Both the position numbers and the translations under genes were made by a program. Of a DNA stretch of 19,615 bases, positions 1 through 7,216 are shown one piece after another. The notes below the pieces were generated by a model that saw only the letters and a program-made list of their open reading frames with translations, was not told the origin of the DNA and ran no database searches. The stretch comes from Bacillota bacterium. Its GTDB lineage: Bacteria > Bacillota > Clostridia > Oscillospirales > Acutalibacteraceae. The stretch spans positions 1 through 19,615 of the forward strand of contig JAEXDU010000033.1 of the NCBI GenBank assembly GCA_023401495.1, read 5' to 3'. Within the stretch, counting starts at the first letter, position 1. Every line of letters starts with the position of its first letter.

Positions 1-1449
1 CTGTTGGACTGCCTGTGGATCAAAATTGCCGAGCTGAGCCTGTTCCAGGACGAAGTCACCGCCCAGTACGCCGCCGGCTACTGCATTACCGTAAACGTCA
101 CCGCCGGCGGTATCGATCAGTTTGGCAACGACGCTGTCAACGAGCTGTCCTACATGGCTATTCAGGCCACGATGGACGTTCAGTTCAAAGAGCCCAATCT
201 GTCCATCCGCTACAATATTTCCAAAAATCCCGACGCTTTCCTGCGCAAGGCGGTTGAGTCCATCCGTATGGGCCTTACAATGCCCGCGATCCACCATGAC
301 GACGCCGGTATCCGCATGCTGCTGAACAAAGGCGTACCTTTGAGCGAGGCTTGGGACTGGAATCCCTGCGGCTGCGTAGAGACCAACCTGTCCGGCCGTA
401 TGAAGCAGTACACCGATATGGCCGACGTTAACCTGGGCGGTATTGTGGAGATGGCTTTGAACGACGGCGTCAGCCGCAAAACCGGCAAGCGGGTATCCAT
501 TTCAACCGGAGACCCTGCAAACTTTAAGACCTTCGATGATTTCTTTGACGCTGTCAAGGCCCACATCCGATATTTTGTCGATGTGATTGTTTCCGGCAAC
601 CAGCTGCTGGATTATCTGAGCATGAATTACCGCCCCGTGCCGTGCCTGTCTTTGACGTACCCCCACTGCATTGAGAGCGCTACCGACTACAGCATGGGCG
701 GAGCCAAGTACAACTGCGGCGGCGGCGTCATCACCGTTGGTCAGGCAGATATCATCAATTCCCTGGCCGCTGTACGGAATCTGATATATGATGAGAAGAA
801 GCTCACTATGCAGCAGCTGTGCAACGCACTGGCGGCAAATTTCAAAGGCTACGAAGACGTTCAGAAACTGTGCATGGAGGCCCCCAAATACGGCAACGAC
901 GACGAACGGGCCGACTGGATCGTAGGCGAGGTATTTACCTATATCATCAACCAGTTTGAAACGTATGATACCAAGTTCGGCAGAATGACCTGTGGTATGC
1001 TGCCCGTATCCGGTAATACCCCCATCGGTGAGTGGGTCGGCGCCCTGCCTTCAGGCCGTTATGCCTGGACTCCCTTGACCGACGGTATCGGGGCTACCGG
1101 CGGTACCGATATCAACGGGCCCACCGCTCTGCTCAAATCCGTCAGCCATATCCCGCACGCCCGCTTTACGCAGGGAACGCAGCTCAACATGAAAATGGAG
1201 CCTGAAATCCTGGCGGGAGAAAAGGGCCTGACGCACATGATGCACCTGCTGAAAACGCTTTGCACATTGGACGTCTACCACGCCCAGTTCAACGTGATCA
1301 ACCGGGAAACTTTGCTAGCCGCTCAGGAGCATCCGGAGCAGCACAGGGATCTGTTGATCCGTGTCGCCGGCTATACCGCTTTCTTTATCGAGCTTGGTAA
1401 GGAAGTGCAGGATGAGATCATCAGCCGTACCTCGATCAGAAGCTGGTGA
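1..1449 (+). CDS. Glycyl radical enzyme, C-terminal part (eliminase/dehydratase type, substrate unknown)
   Basis: The reading frame is open from base 1, so the N-terminal ~300 residues lie outside the window. Numbering from the TTG at position 4, the thiyl-radical site is the Gly-Cys-Val-Glu motif (Cys124, Glu126), preceded by Asn-Pro-Cys. The glycyl radical loop RVAGYTAF has Gly456, close to the C terminus. Cys to Gly is 332 residues, like HypD, glycerol dehydratase and CutC (about 330-332 from recalled numbering) and shorter than 4-hydroxyphenylacetate decarboxylase (about 370). The Cys-X-Glu pair, in place of the Cys-Cys of pyruvate formate-lyase, points to an eliminase or dehydratase. The activase gene follows 118 bases later. 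A ProC gene nearby and a P5C dehydrogenase in the window make hydroxyproline-type chemistry (4-hydroxyproline to P5C) an attractive guess. The carrier next door and the unusual PCGCVET context leave other substrates open. Family assignment is secure; substrate is not. Confidence 0.93.
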   Translation: MLDCLWIKIAELSLFQDEVTAQYAAGYCITVNVTAGGIDQFGNDAVNELSYMAIQATMDVQFKEPNLSIRYNISKNPDAFLRKAVESIRMGLTMPAIHHDDAGIRMLLNKGVPLSEAWDWNPCGCVETNLSGRMKQYTDMADVNLGGIVEMALNDGVSRKTGKRVSISTGDPANFKTFDDFFDAVKAHIRYFVDVIVSGNQLLDYLSMNYRPVPCLSLTYPHCIESATDYSMGGAKYNCGGGVITVGQADIINSLAAVRNLIYDEKKLTMQQLCNALAANFKGYEDVQKLCMEAPKYGNDDERADWIVGEVFTYIINQFETYDTKFGRMTCGMLPVSGNTPIGEWVGALPSGRYAWTPLTDGIGATGGTDINGPTALLKSVSHIPHARFTQGTQLNMKMEPEILAGEKGLTHMMHLLKTLCTLDVYHAQFNVINRETLLAAQEHPEQHRDLLIRVAGYTAFFIELGKEVQDEIISRTSIRSW

Positions 1450-1567
1450 TATGGAACTGGCAGTAGCAACAATTCGGGATAAAGATTAACCGGTAAAGGG
1501 GCGAGCAACCATTTGTAACAAACAAAAAGAGAGAGAGACGAACGAAAAAGAAGAAATTCGCGGTGTA

Positions 1568-2311
1568 GTGCTGCGAATTGAGCGCAGCTCCATTTATGAC
1601 GGCGACGGCTTTCGTACCGTTGTATTTTTGAAAGGATGTCCGTTATGCTGCCAATGGTGCTCCACCCCTGAAAGCCAATCCTTCGAAATAGAGTATACGG
1701 AGCAGAATACGTATGGCAGAATAATGACAGTAGAAGAGGTGATGAAAGAAGTCAGAAAAGATTCTGCTTTTTTCTTTCACTCCAAGGGAGGCGTAACTTT
1801 GTCCGGCGGTGAGCTCTTATCCCAGCCGGGCTTTACGCTGGCCCTGCTGCAGGCCGCCTGGTCGGAATGCATCAATACGGCGATCGAAACCACTTTCTTT
1901 GCGCCATGGGCGACGATTCGCTCGATTCTTCCGTATGTAGACACCGCGTTTGTGGATATGAAGGTGTTTGACCGGGAGCGGCATAAATTTTACTGTGGCG
2001 TTGATAATCAGATCATCCTTGAAAATCTGCTGCAGACGAATACGGTAGAAAAGCCGTTCCGGCTGGTCGTTCGAATCCCCATTATTCCGGGAATCAACGA
2101 TTCGGAGGAAGAATTGGAGCAGATTGGGCAATTCTGTTCAAAACTGCGTTATCTTCACCATGTTCAACTGCTTCCATACCATCGATTGGGAACAGAGACC
2201 TACAAAAAGCTGAGACGTCAATACTTACTTGCCGACACCCTCTCCCCCTCTGCGGAACAGATGCTGCGCTGCCAGGAAATCCTGCGAAAGCACGTGGAGC
2301 AGGTACTCTGA
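1568..2311 (+). CDS. Glycyl-radical enzyme activating protein (radical SAM), short form
   Basis: This enzyme would install the glycyl radical on the upstream gene product by reductive cleavage of S-adenosylmethionine. The radical-SAM cysteines are Cys24, Cys28 and Cys31 (CX3CX2C, after FLKG), followed by STPESQ where NPESQ is usual. The SAM-binding GGE motif is at residues 80-82 and a VDMKVFD motif lies in the second half. At 247 residues it lacks the ferredoxin-like insertion with extra cysteines seen in most activases of non-PFL glycyl radical enzymes; in this it resembles PFL activase. Variants include DGDGFRT instead of DGPGIRT and GGELL instead of GGEPL. The start is uncertain. GTG 1568 is the only usual start codon in frame, yet family members normally begin several residues earlier, and the frame is open back to position 1490 with conserved-looking RGVV just upstream. 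A purine-rich stretch (1529-1555) could hold a ribosome binding site. Confidence 0.88.
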   Translation: MLRIERSSIYDGDGFRTVVFLKGCPLCCQWCSTPESQSFEIEYTEQNTYGRIMTVEEVMKEVRKDSAFFFHSKGGVTLSGGELLSQPGFTLALLQAAWSECINTAIETTFFAPWATIRSILPYVDTAFVDMKVFDRERHKFYCGVDNQIILENLLQTNTVEKPFRLVVRIPIIPGINDSEEELEQIGQFCSKLRYLHHVQLLPYHRLGTETYKKLRRQYLLADTLSPSAEQMLRCQEILRKHVEQVL

Positions 2312-2787
2312 GTTTTGTGGCACTTCCTTGAAATACGCTTCAAATTTGGGGGTTGTAGGGTTTGTCAATCATGTGAAATCGTGTAATGGATTCTGATCAA
2401 GGAAGGAAAAGGGATATGTCGGTTTTAAGGCAGCGCAGAGAGGCAGGTTTTTCAGCCCGCTCGCAGGCGAATAAAAGCAATGGCGGGCAATGGAATCTTT
2501 TGATCTGAACCAGTCACTGTGCCGGACTTTTCATTGTGCCTAAACGCGTAGAGGGGGGGGGGGCCTCTCTTTGATTTCGGTTTCTTCGGCAGAGAAAAGC
2601 TCCCGCCACCGTACGGCGCGAAAGCGTTCAGAACATCGTTGATGTCCTTCTGAATTTTGTTTCGTATGGAAGTCTGAACAGCATATCCCATTCCTTCTTT
2701 CTTTTTTAACTGACCCAATAAAACAAGTTTTCTAGGAACCTTTTCAAAATCAGCTTGCCGTAAAAATATATTAATTAGGAGGGAATT
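2312..2787. other. Intergenic region with an 11-G tract, no convincing gene
   Basis: No gene is supported in these 476 bases. A 28-codon frame opens at ATG 2416 behind AAGGGAT, but nothing identifies it. A minus-strand frame (2452-2802) has low-complexity Pro/Lys-rich content and overlaps the MFS start, so it was not accepted. A run of 11 G (2553-2563) is flanked by AGA and CCTCTCT, giving a short possible stem. The 3' end supplies the leader of the MFS gene, AT-rich from about 2690, but no clear promoter could be picked. Confidence 0.5.
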
Positions 2788-4122
2788 ATGAATACCAATC
2801 AAGTGACAATGGATACAGTCCCTTTAAATAAATTCCATTTGAAGTTATTTGCCTACTGTGCCGGGTGCCCATTAGTGGACGGTTATGTGCTGGGAAGCGT
2901 CGCAATCTCCCTTTCGATCATGAATACCCAAATTCCTATGTCTCCAATTATGTCGGGGTTAATTGGAATGGGATCTCTTTTGGGTATGTTTTTCGGCGGC
3001 ATGTTCGGCGGCTACATAACGGATTTGATCGGCCGAAAGAAAATGTATATTCTCGATTTTGCTTTTCTCTCCATTCTGGGGGTTCTTCAGTTTTTTATCA
3101 GTGATCCCATGCAGTCGTTCATCATACGAATCCTTTTGGGCGTCGGCTTAGGAGCGACCTTCCCCATTGCAGGCCCCTACCTGTCGGAGTTTTCCCCGCA
3201 AAAAAATCGCGGCACTTTCGTTGGGGCGCTCAATGCGGTCTGGTTTATCGGTTATGCGCTTTCTTATGTGGTCTGCTACCTTTTATTGCCTGTCGGCGTG
3301 AATAACTGGAGATGGATGCTCGTAAGCGGTGCAGTTCCTTCCCTGCTCTGGCTGATATTCATCTTTGCCATGCCGGAATCCCCTCGCTGGCTGGTCAGCA
3401 AAGGAAGAGAAAAGGAAGCAAACGACATTCTGAAACAGATCGGTGATAATGTCGTTCTGCCGGAAGAACAGGAACCCGAGGAAAAGACTGCTTTTCTCGA
3501 TATTTTTCGGAACGGGTATGGAAAATGGGTCTTTTTCGCAGCAGCTTTCTGGACACTTCAAATTGTACCGGTGTTTGGGTTAGGGACCTATCTTCCTACC
3601 ATTATGGAGAAATTCGGCTTTGCACAGGGAAATTTGCAGTACCTGGGATCGGCGATCATAAACTGCCTGTATCTGATTGGCCTGATTCCGATCTTCCTTT
3701 ACATGGACACTGCCGGGAGGAGACCTACGCTCATTTGGTCATTCCTTATCTGCGCCGCCGCATTGCTGATATTGGGCCTGATCTCTGGCAGGAATATGCC
3801 GTTTGGGGTCATCCTGATTTTATTTGTACTCTTTGGGGCGTCCAACACGGCGGGCGGGGCACACCAGTGGGTCTATCCCAATGAGCTTTTCCCAACGCAT
3901 ATTCGGGCAACAGCGGTGGGCTTTATTACAGGAGTGACCCGTGTACTATCTGCCGTTTCTACCTTTTTTGCCCCAATCGTTTTATCTAATTTTGGCTTGA
4001 CCGCTACCTTGTATATTTGTGCGGCAGTATCTGCGGCCGGACTTTTACTTTCCCTTGTCATGGCCCCGGAAACAAAAAATATGAATTTGACGAAGGCTGC
4101 CTCTTTAAACAAATCCATCTAA
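2788..4122 (+). CDS. MFS transporter, sugar-porter/organic-acid-type
   Basis: This is a 444-residue integral membrane carrier with about 12 hydrophobic segments. The MFS loop motif GGYITDLIGRKK (residues 74-85) lies between segments 2 and 3. PESPRWL is near residue 196, in the long central loop, and PETKN is near the C terminus. PESPR/PETK motifs are typical of the sugar-porter branch, which also contains carriers for aromatic acids, nicotinate and other organic acids, so the substrate is open. The start is well supported: TTAGGAGGGAATTATG places a strong AGGAGG five bases ahead of ATG. ProC follows after 46 bases and an AraC regulator after that, suggesting one transcript. The upstream glycyl radical pair may supply or consume the transported compound. 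Confidence 0.9.
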   Translation: MNTNQVTMDTVPLNKFHLKLFAYCAGCPLVDGYVLGSVAISLSIMNTQIPMSPIMSGLIGMGSLLGMFFGGMFGGYITDLIGRKKMYILDFAFLSILGVLQFFISDPMQSFIIRILLGVGLGATFPIAGPYLSEFSPQKNRGTFVGALNAVWFIGYALSYVVCYLLLPVGVNNWRWMLVSGAVPSLLWLIFIFAMPESPRWLVSKGREKEANDILKQIGDNVVLPEEQEPEEKTAFLDIFRNGYGKWVFFAAAFWTLQIVPVFGLGTYLPTIMEKFGFAQGNLQYLGSAIINCLYLIGLIPIFLYMDTAGRRPTLIWSFLICAAALLILGLISGRNMPFGVILILFVLFGASNTAGGAHQWVYPNELFPTHIRATAVGFITGVTRVLSAVSTFFAPIVLSNFGLTATLYICAAVSAAGLLLSLVMAPETKNMNLTKAASLNKSI

Positions 4123-4180
4123 GATTCTTAAAAGAAATTCACTCTATGTCAGCAGCAAACTGAAAGGAATGATCAATGCA

Positions 4181-4987
4181 ATGAAAACCACAATCGGATG
4201 TATCGGCGCGGGAAATATCGTAAGAGCGATTTTATCAGGAGTAGAGAAGAGCGAGAATTATAAACACAAGCAGATCGGTATATTCGATATATCGCAGCAG
4301 GTTTGCGAGGAATATAAAGCAAATGGATATTATGTCTACAAATCGATTGAAGATTTAGTAAGAGATTCGAGGGTTGTTGTTGTTGCAGTATTGCCTCAAA
4401 TTATTAAGTCCATCGTACCGCAGATTAAGGGAGCCTATACTTCTGATACTGTTTTTATTTCTCTTGCGGCCGGAATCAATAATCAATGGTATGAGGAACA
4501 GTTGGGAGAAAACTGCAAAGTGGTTCAATGTGTGCCTACACTCACCGCACAGGCTGGAATGGGCGCCTTTGCTGTCTCTCGCGGGACAAATGTCACGGAT
4601 GACGACTATAAAGAGGTATACCGTTTTCTGACCAGCTGCGGCATTGTTGAGGAAATACCGGAATCCTTAATGTACGAGGTGGTTCCGATTAACGGAGCCG
4701 CTCCGGCCTATTTTTATCACATGGCTGATGTTGTCGTGAAAGAAGCTGTTGACATGGGTCTCAATGAAGATACGGCTTTAAGGCTGTTCGCCCAGACCAT
4801 GAAAGGCAGTGCAGAGATGCTTTTGAGTTTGGAAATCAGTCCAAAGGAATTGGAAAGCAAACTCTTATTGCCGGGTGCGGCAACGCTTGCTGCTATTAAT
4901 AAAATGAACGAGCTCGGTTTTGAAACCTGCCTGAAAGAAGGCATCAAAGCTTGTGTGACGCAGTGCAGGGAACTTGGCAAACAGTAA
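4181..4987 (+). CDS. proC: Pyrroline-5-carboxylate reductase family protein
   Basis: This enzyme is expected to reduce 1-pyrroline-5-carboxylate to L-proline with NAD(P)H in the cytosol. The N-terminal Rossmann motif is GCIGAGNIVRAIL. The C-terminal domain carries NGAAPAYFYHMAD and a long helix ending in FAQTMKGSAEMLL, as in ProC. The P5CR signature near the end reads LLLPGAATLAAI, where most family members have SPGGTT, so the product-binding loop is altered. I prefer ATG 4181 (268 residues, beginning MKTTIG); the in-frame ATG 4169 sits directly against the AAAGGA ribosome binding site. It lies between the MFS carrier and the AraC regulator. With P5C dehydrogenase at 17646-19274, the window holds both exits from P5C. 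A catabolic role next to the glycyl radical enzyme is inferred; an ordinary biosynthetic ProC, or a reductase for a related cyclic imine, is possible. Confidence 0.88.
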   Translation: MKTTIGCIGAGNIVRAILSGVEKSENYKHKQIGIFDISQQVCEEYKANGYYVYKSIEDLVRDSRVVVVAVLPQIIKSIVPQIKGAYTSDTVFISLAAGINNQWYEEQLGENCKVVQCVPTLTAQAGMGAFAVSRGTNVTDDDYKEVYRFLTSCGIVEEIPESLMYEVVPINGAAPAYFYHMADVVVKEAVDMGLNEDTALRLFAQTMKGSAEMLLSLEISPKELESKLLLPGAATLAAINKMNELGFETCLKEGIKACVTQCRELGKQ

Positions 4988-5017
4988 TTGAAGAAAAATT
5001 TCTTTTTTCATAATGGG

Positions 5018-5060
5018 AACCTCCGTCGCGGTGCTTCTGTTCTGCAATGCGATGGAGGTT
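5018..5060 (+). promoter_or_regulatory. Hairpin covering the AraC-gene ribosome binding site
   Basis: AACCTCCGTCGC (5018-5029) pairs with GCGATGGAGGTT (5049-5060): 12 pairs including one G-U, with a 19-base loop. The right arm contains the GGAGG that precedes ATG 5062. No T-tract follows, so it is not an ordinary terminator. It may limit translation of the regulator relative to proC, or act as an mRNA-processing element. Confidence 0.5.
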
Positions 5061-5061
5061 T

Positions 5062-5835
5062 ATGCAAAACCCGAGAGAGTTTCCCTGTGGTTACTATTTC
5101 ATTCAATTGGGAGTCATAGATATGGATCGCACATTGAATTTTTTTATTTTCAGCGAATGCCGCGGAGAACACAGTCACGATTACCCTCAAGTTCTGGTTC
5201 CGCTGGAAAAAACCATGCACATCCGGATCGGGTCAATGGAATATGACGTAACACCGCAGGAGCTGTGCCTGATTCCTCCCGACATACGCCACCAGTGCAA
5301 TTTTCTAAGCCAACTGCTTGTGATCAACATTCAAAGAGAGGCGCTGGGGCGAAAGAAACCCGGATTCCTGTCATATCCACTGATCATCCCCATCCGAAAT
5401 CAAATCACCCAGCTCATGAAACTGATTCTGGCCGAATTAAAGCAAGAACCCGACAGTCAATCCGTACAGTATCTGTATCGTTATCTATACAGTAAACTGA
5501 TGGAAAACTGCTCTACCCCTTCCATCAAATATATCAGCGAACACTATGATGAATCCCTTACAGTCCAACAGCTGGCGGACATCGAAAACTACAATGCGAC
5601 CTATTACAACGACTGGTTCAAAGAGCAGACCGGTTTTTCCCCCAACCTTTACCTGAGGTATGTCCGCATCGACAAGGCAAAGGAACTGTTGATTGAAACT
5701 GATTTCAGCATTATGGAGATTGCTGTAATGGTTGGGTACAGCAGCAATTCCACACTGACCAGAGCCTTTCACAGCCTGACCGGGATGACCCCTAAGGAAT
5801 ATCGGCAATGCCCCTGCTTTAAAAAGACGGGCTGA
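5062..5835 (+). CDS. AraC-family transcriptional regulator with N-terminal cupin
   Basis: This is a cytosolic DNA-binding regulator of about 257 residues. The N-terminal half is cupin-like, with EHSHDYPQVLVPLE followed by LCLIPPDIRH, the usual ligand-sensing domain of this family. The C-terminal ~100 residues form the double helix-turn-helix: LTVQQLADIENYNATYYNDWFKE, then FSIMEIAVMVGYSSNSTLTRAFHSLTGMTPKEYR. Three starts are possible. ATG 5047 has no ribosome binding site. ATG 5062 follows GGAGG at a tight 3-base spacing inside a hairpin. ATG 5122 has GGAG nine bases upstream. It closes the MFS-proC-araC group and is followed by long hairpins. By position it probably controls the transporter/ProC genes and perhaps the glycyl radical enzyme in response to their substrate. 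That role is inferred from context only. Confidence 0.88.
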   Translation: MQNPREFPCGYYFIQLGVIDMDRTLNFFIFSECRGEHSHDYPQVLVPLEKTMHIRIGSMEYDVTPQELCLIPPDIRHQCNFLSQLLVINIQREALGRKKPGFLSYPLIIPIRNQITQLMKLILAELKQEPDSQSVQYLYRYLYSKLMENCSTPSIKYISEHYDESLTVQQLADIENYNATYYNDWFKEQTGFSPNLYLRYVRIDKAKELLIETDFSIMEIAVMVGYSSNSTLTRAFHSLTGMTPKEYRQCPCFKKTG

Positions 5836-5932
5836 GGTTCCGTGAAACCACTCTGCTAATATGGCGACGCTCTTCTTCCTATAACTACAATAAATAAGCT
5901 GATAAAATCAATAAGGGAAACCATATAAAGTA

Positions 5933-5986
5933 AAAGTAAAACAATTCAGCGGTTAAGGGGAATAACCGGCTGAATTGTTTTACTTT
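5933..5986. terminator. Long hairpin, likely bidirectional terminator after the AraC gene
   Basis: AAAGTAAAACAATTCAGC (5933-5950) pairs perfectly with 5969-5986 (18 bp). An inner GGTTA/TAACC stem (5951-5955/5963-5967) closes a 7-base loop AGGGGAA, with a single bulged G at 5968. The A-rich and T-rich outer arms suit termination in both directions at a convergent gene end. Confidence 0.75.
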
Positions 5987-6046
5987 ATAGAGACAGGTTT
6001 GAAATATCGTTTTTTGATCAATCAAACCTTCCACCTGATCTGACGG

Positions 6047-6082
6047 TGGGGTAAAATCGGAAGCACTTCCGATTTTACCCCA
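6047..6082. terminator. Second long palindromic hairpin in the convergent gap
   Basis: TGGGGTAAAATCGGAAG (6047-6063) is an exact inverted copy of 6066-6082: 17 bp with only CA between the arms. The stem includes an A/T run of TTTT. No clean T-tract follows on either strand, so it may be a terminator or another kind of element (a palindromic repeat). Confidence 0.5.
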
Positions 6083-6112
6083 TTCATTTTGATAGTGGCA
6101 GCAACTTTCCTA

Positions 6113-6140
6113 CAAAAAACGCCGGGCATTTCGCAACGCC
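6113..6140 (-). terminator. Rho-independent terminator of the EamA gene
   Basis: On the minus strand GGCGTT-GCGA-AATGCC (6140-6125) forms a six-pair stem, one pair G-U, with a GNRA-type tetraloop. TTTTTT follows after a few bases (6113-6118 on the plus strand as A's). It lies about 55 bases beyond the EamA stop codon. Confidence 0.55.
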
Positions 6141-6195
6141 TGACGTATTATTGCGTAATCAAAAAAGACCAATTCTTTCTAAAGAGATGAGTCCG

Positions 6196-7110
6196 TCAAG
6201 AGACGTGCTGCTCCATTGTTTTTGAAGTCTGTTTAGGGAGATCCTGTCTTCCCTCATTTACTGCAATCAGTAAAATACTGATAATGATAAAGACACAGCC
6301 GATCAGTTTCAATAAAGAAACGGTTTCTTTTAAAATCAGTGTTCCTAAAACAATGCTGGTTATGGGCTCTAAAGTGGACAATATCGCGACAGTGGAGGCT
6401 CCTGTCAGTTGAATCGCCCGTTGTGTAAGAGGTAATGCGCCCAAAGCGATAAATAAGGAGACAAGGGCACATAATATCCAAGCCTTGGGCGTGAGCGAAA
6501 AATGCAGCTCGCCGGTGGACATTCCATATATGCCTGCTACAACGGACATAAGAAAATTCAAATAAAGAGTCAGTTGAAAGTAATCCATATGCTTGAGTTG
6601 GCTCTTATCTACGCAGACCATATAGAGTGCGTAGGTACCCCCTGATAAAAGGGCCAAAAACATTCCTGTGATACCAAAAGAAGAAATGGAATCAATAAAC
6701 ATAAAAATACCAATGCTGCACAGGATTAAGGCAGTGATTTTCCAGCGGTTCATTTTTTCCTGAAAGAAAACCGCGCATGCCACAGAAACCAAAAGGGGAT
6801 ATACAAAGTGCAGTATGGTAGCAATTCCAACCGATATGTAACTATAAGACATATAAAGCAAAAGAGTCGTAAGCGCAGTACCAAATACTCCGGTCAACAG
6901 AATCAGTTTCCAAATCCTCCCAGGTTTTAAAGGTGTTTTTTTACACCTCAAAATAATGAAAAGAACAGGCAGAGAAATACTTCCCCTTAAAAAAGCAACC
7001 GTAATACCGTTCGCCCCTCCATCAAATGCGATCCTGGCCAGGATGGGAGTAAAACCATATATCATTGCAGCCAATACTGCATACAAAATCCCCGTTAATT
7101 TTTTACCCAT
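6196..7110 (-). CDS. EamA-family (DMT) transporter
   Basis: This is a 304-residue membrane protein with about ten hydrophobic segments arranged as two EamA repeats. The first repeat begins LYAVLAAMIYGFTPILAR. The second begins after the central FGITGMFLALLSGGTYALYMV and ends in STLEPITSIVLGTLILKETVS, which is the characteristic C-terminal EamA pattern. Members of this superfamily export amino acids, metabolites or drugs, and the substrate cannot be told here. It is divergent from a LysR-type regulator across 145 bases. A minus-strand promoter, TTGAAA (7211-7216) with an 18-base spacer to TATAAT (7187-7192), points at it. The ribosome binding site is weak: AAAGGA lies about 14 bases ahead of ATG 7110. 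A terminator follows at 6113-6140. Confidence 0.9.
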   Translation of the reverse strand: MGKKLTGILYAVLAAMIYGFTPILARIAFDGGANGITVAFLRGSISLPVLFIILRCKKTPLKPGRIWKLILLTGVFGTALTTLLLYMSYSYISVGIATILHFVYPLLVSVACAVFFQEKMNRWKITALILCSIGIFMFIDSISSFGITGMFLALLSGGTYALYMVCVDKSQLKHMDYFQLTLYLNFLMSVVAGIYGMSTGELHFSLTPKAWILCALVSLFIALGALPLTQRAIQLTGASTVAILSTLEPITSIVLGTLILKETVSLLKLIGCVFIIISILLIAVNEGRQDLPKQTSKTMEQHVS

Positions 7111-7153
7111 AAATCCGCTTTCTATCCTTTATTGTCTGCTGTTAGACCTATTC

Positions 7154-7182
7154 TTGTTGTTTTCTGTTTTCCAGTATATAAT
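7154..7182 (+). promoter_or_regulatory. Candidate promoter for the LysR-type gene
   Basis: TTGTTG (7154-7159), a 17-base spacer and TATAAT (7177-7182) form a plausible SigA promoter. The two promoters of this divergent pair interlock: each transcript would run through the other promoter before reaching its own gene. Confidence 0.45.
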
Positions 7183-7186
7183 AAAA

Positions 7187-7216
7187 ATTATATTAAGTAA
7201 AATGACGGTTTTTCAA
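7187..7216 (-). promoter_or_regulatory. SigA-type promoter for the EamA transporter
   Basis: Read on the minus strand, the -35 is TTGAAA (7216-7211), the spacer is 18 bases and the -10 is a perfect TATAAT (7192-7187). Transcription would start near 7180 and leave a leader of about 70 bases. The -35 lies within the region of direct repeats described next to it, so a bound regulator would touch it. Confidence 0.6.

Larger units (their letters stand above)
5836..6195. other. Convergent intergenic region carrying three hairpins
   Basis: The 360 bases between the converging AraC (+) and EamA (-) genes contain no gene. They hold two very long perfect inverted repeats and one T-tailed minus-strand terminator, listed separately. 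Confidence 0.7.

Noticed and set aside
1..1449. Pyruvate formate-lyase or 4-hydroxyphenylacetate/indoleacetate decarboxylase as identity of the glycyl radical enzyme
   Set aside because: The active site is Cys-Val-Glu rather than Cys-Cys, and the Cys-to-Gly spacing of 332 is about 40 residues shorter than in the hydroxyphenylacetate decarboxylase group; no small subunit gene is present.
2452..2802. A 116-codon minus-strand frame across the gap before the MFS gene
   Set aside because: It runs through the 11-G tract as a proline run, overlaps the MFS start and ribosome binding site, has no recognisable domain and no ribosome binding site of its own.
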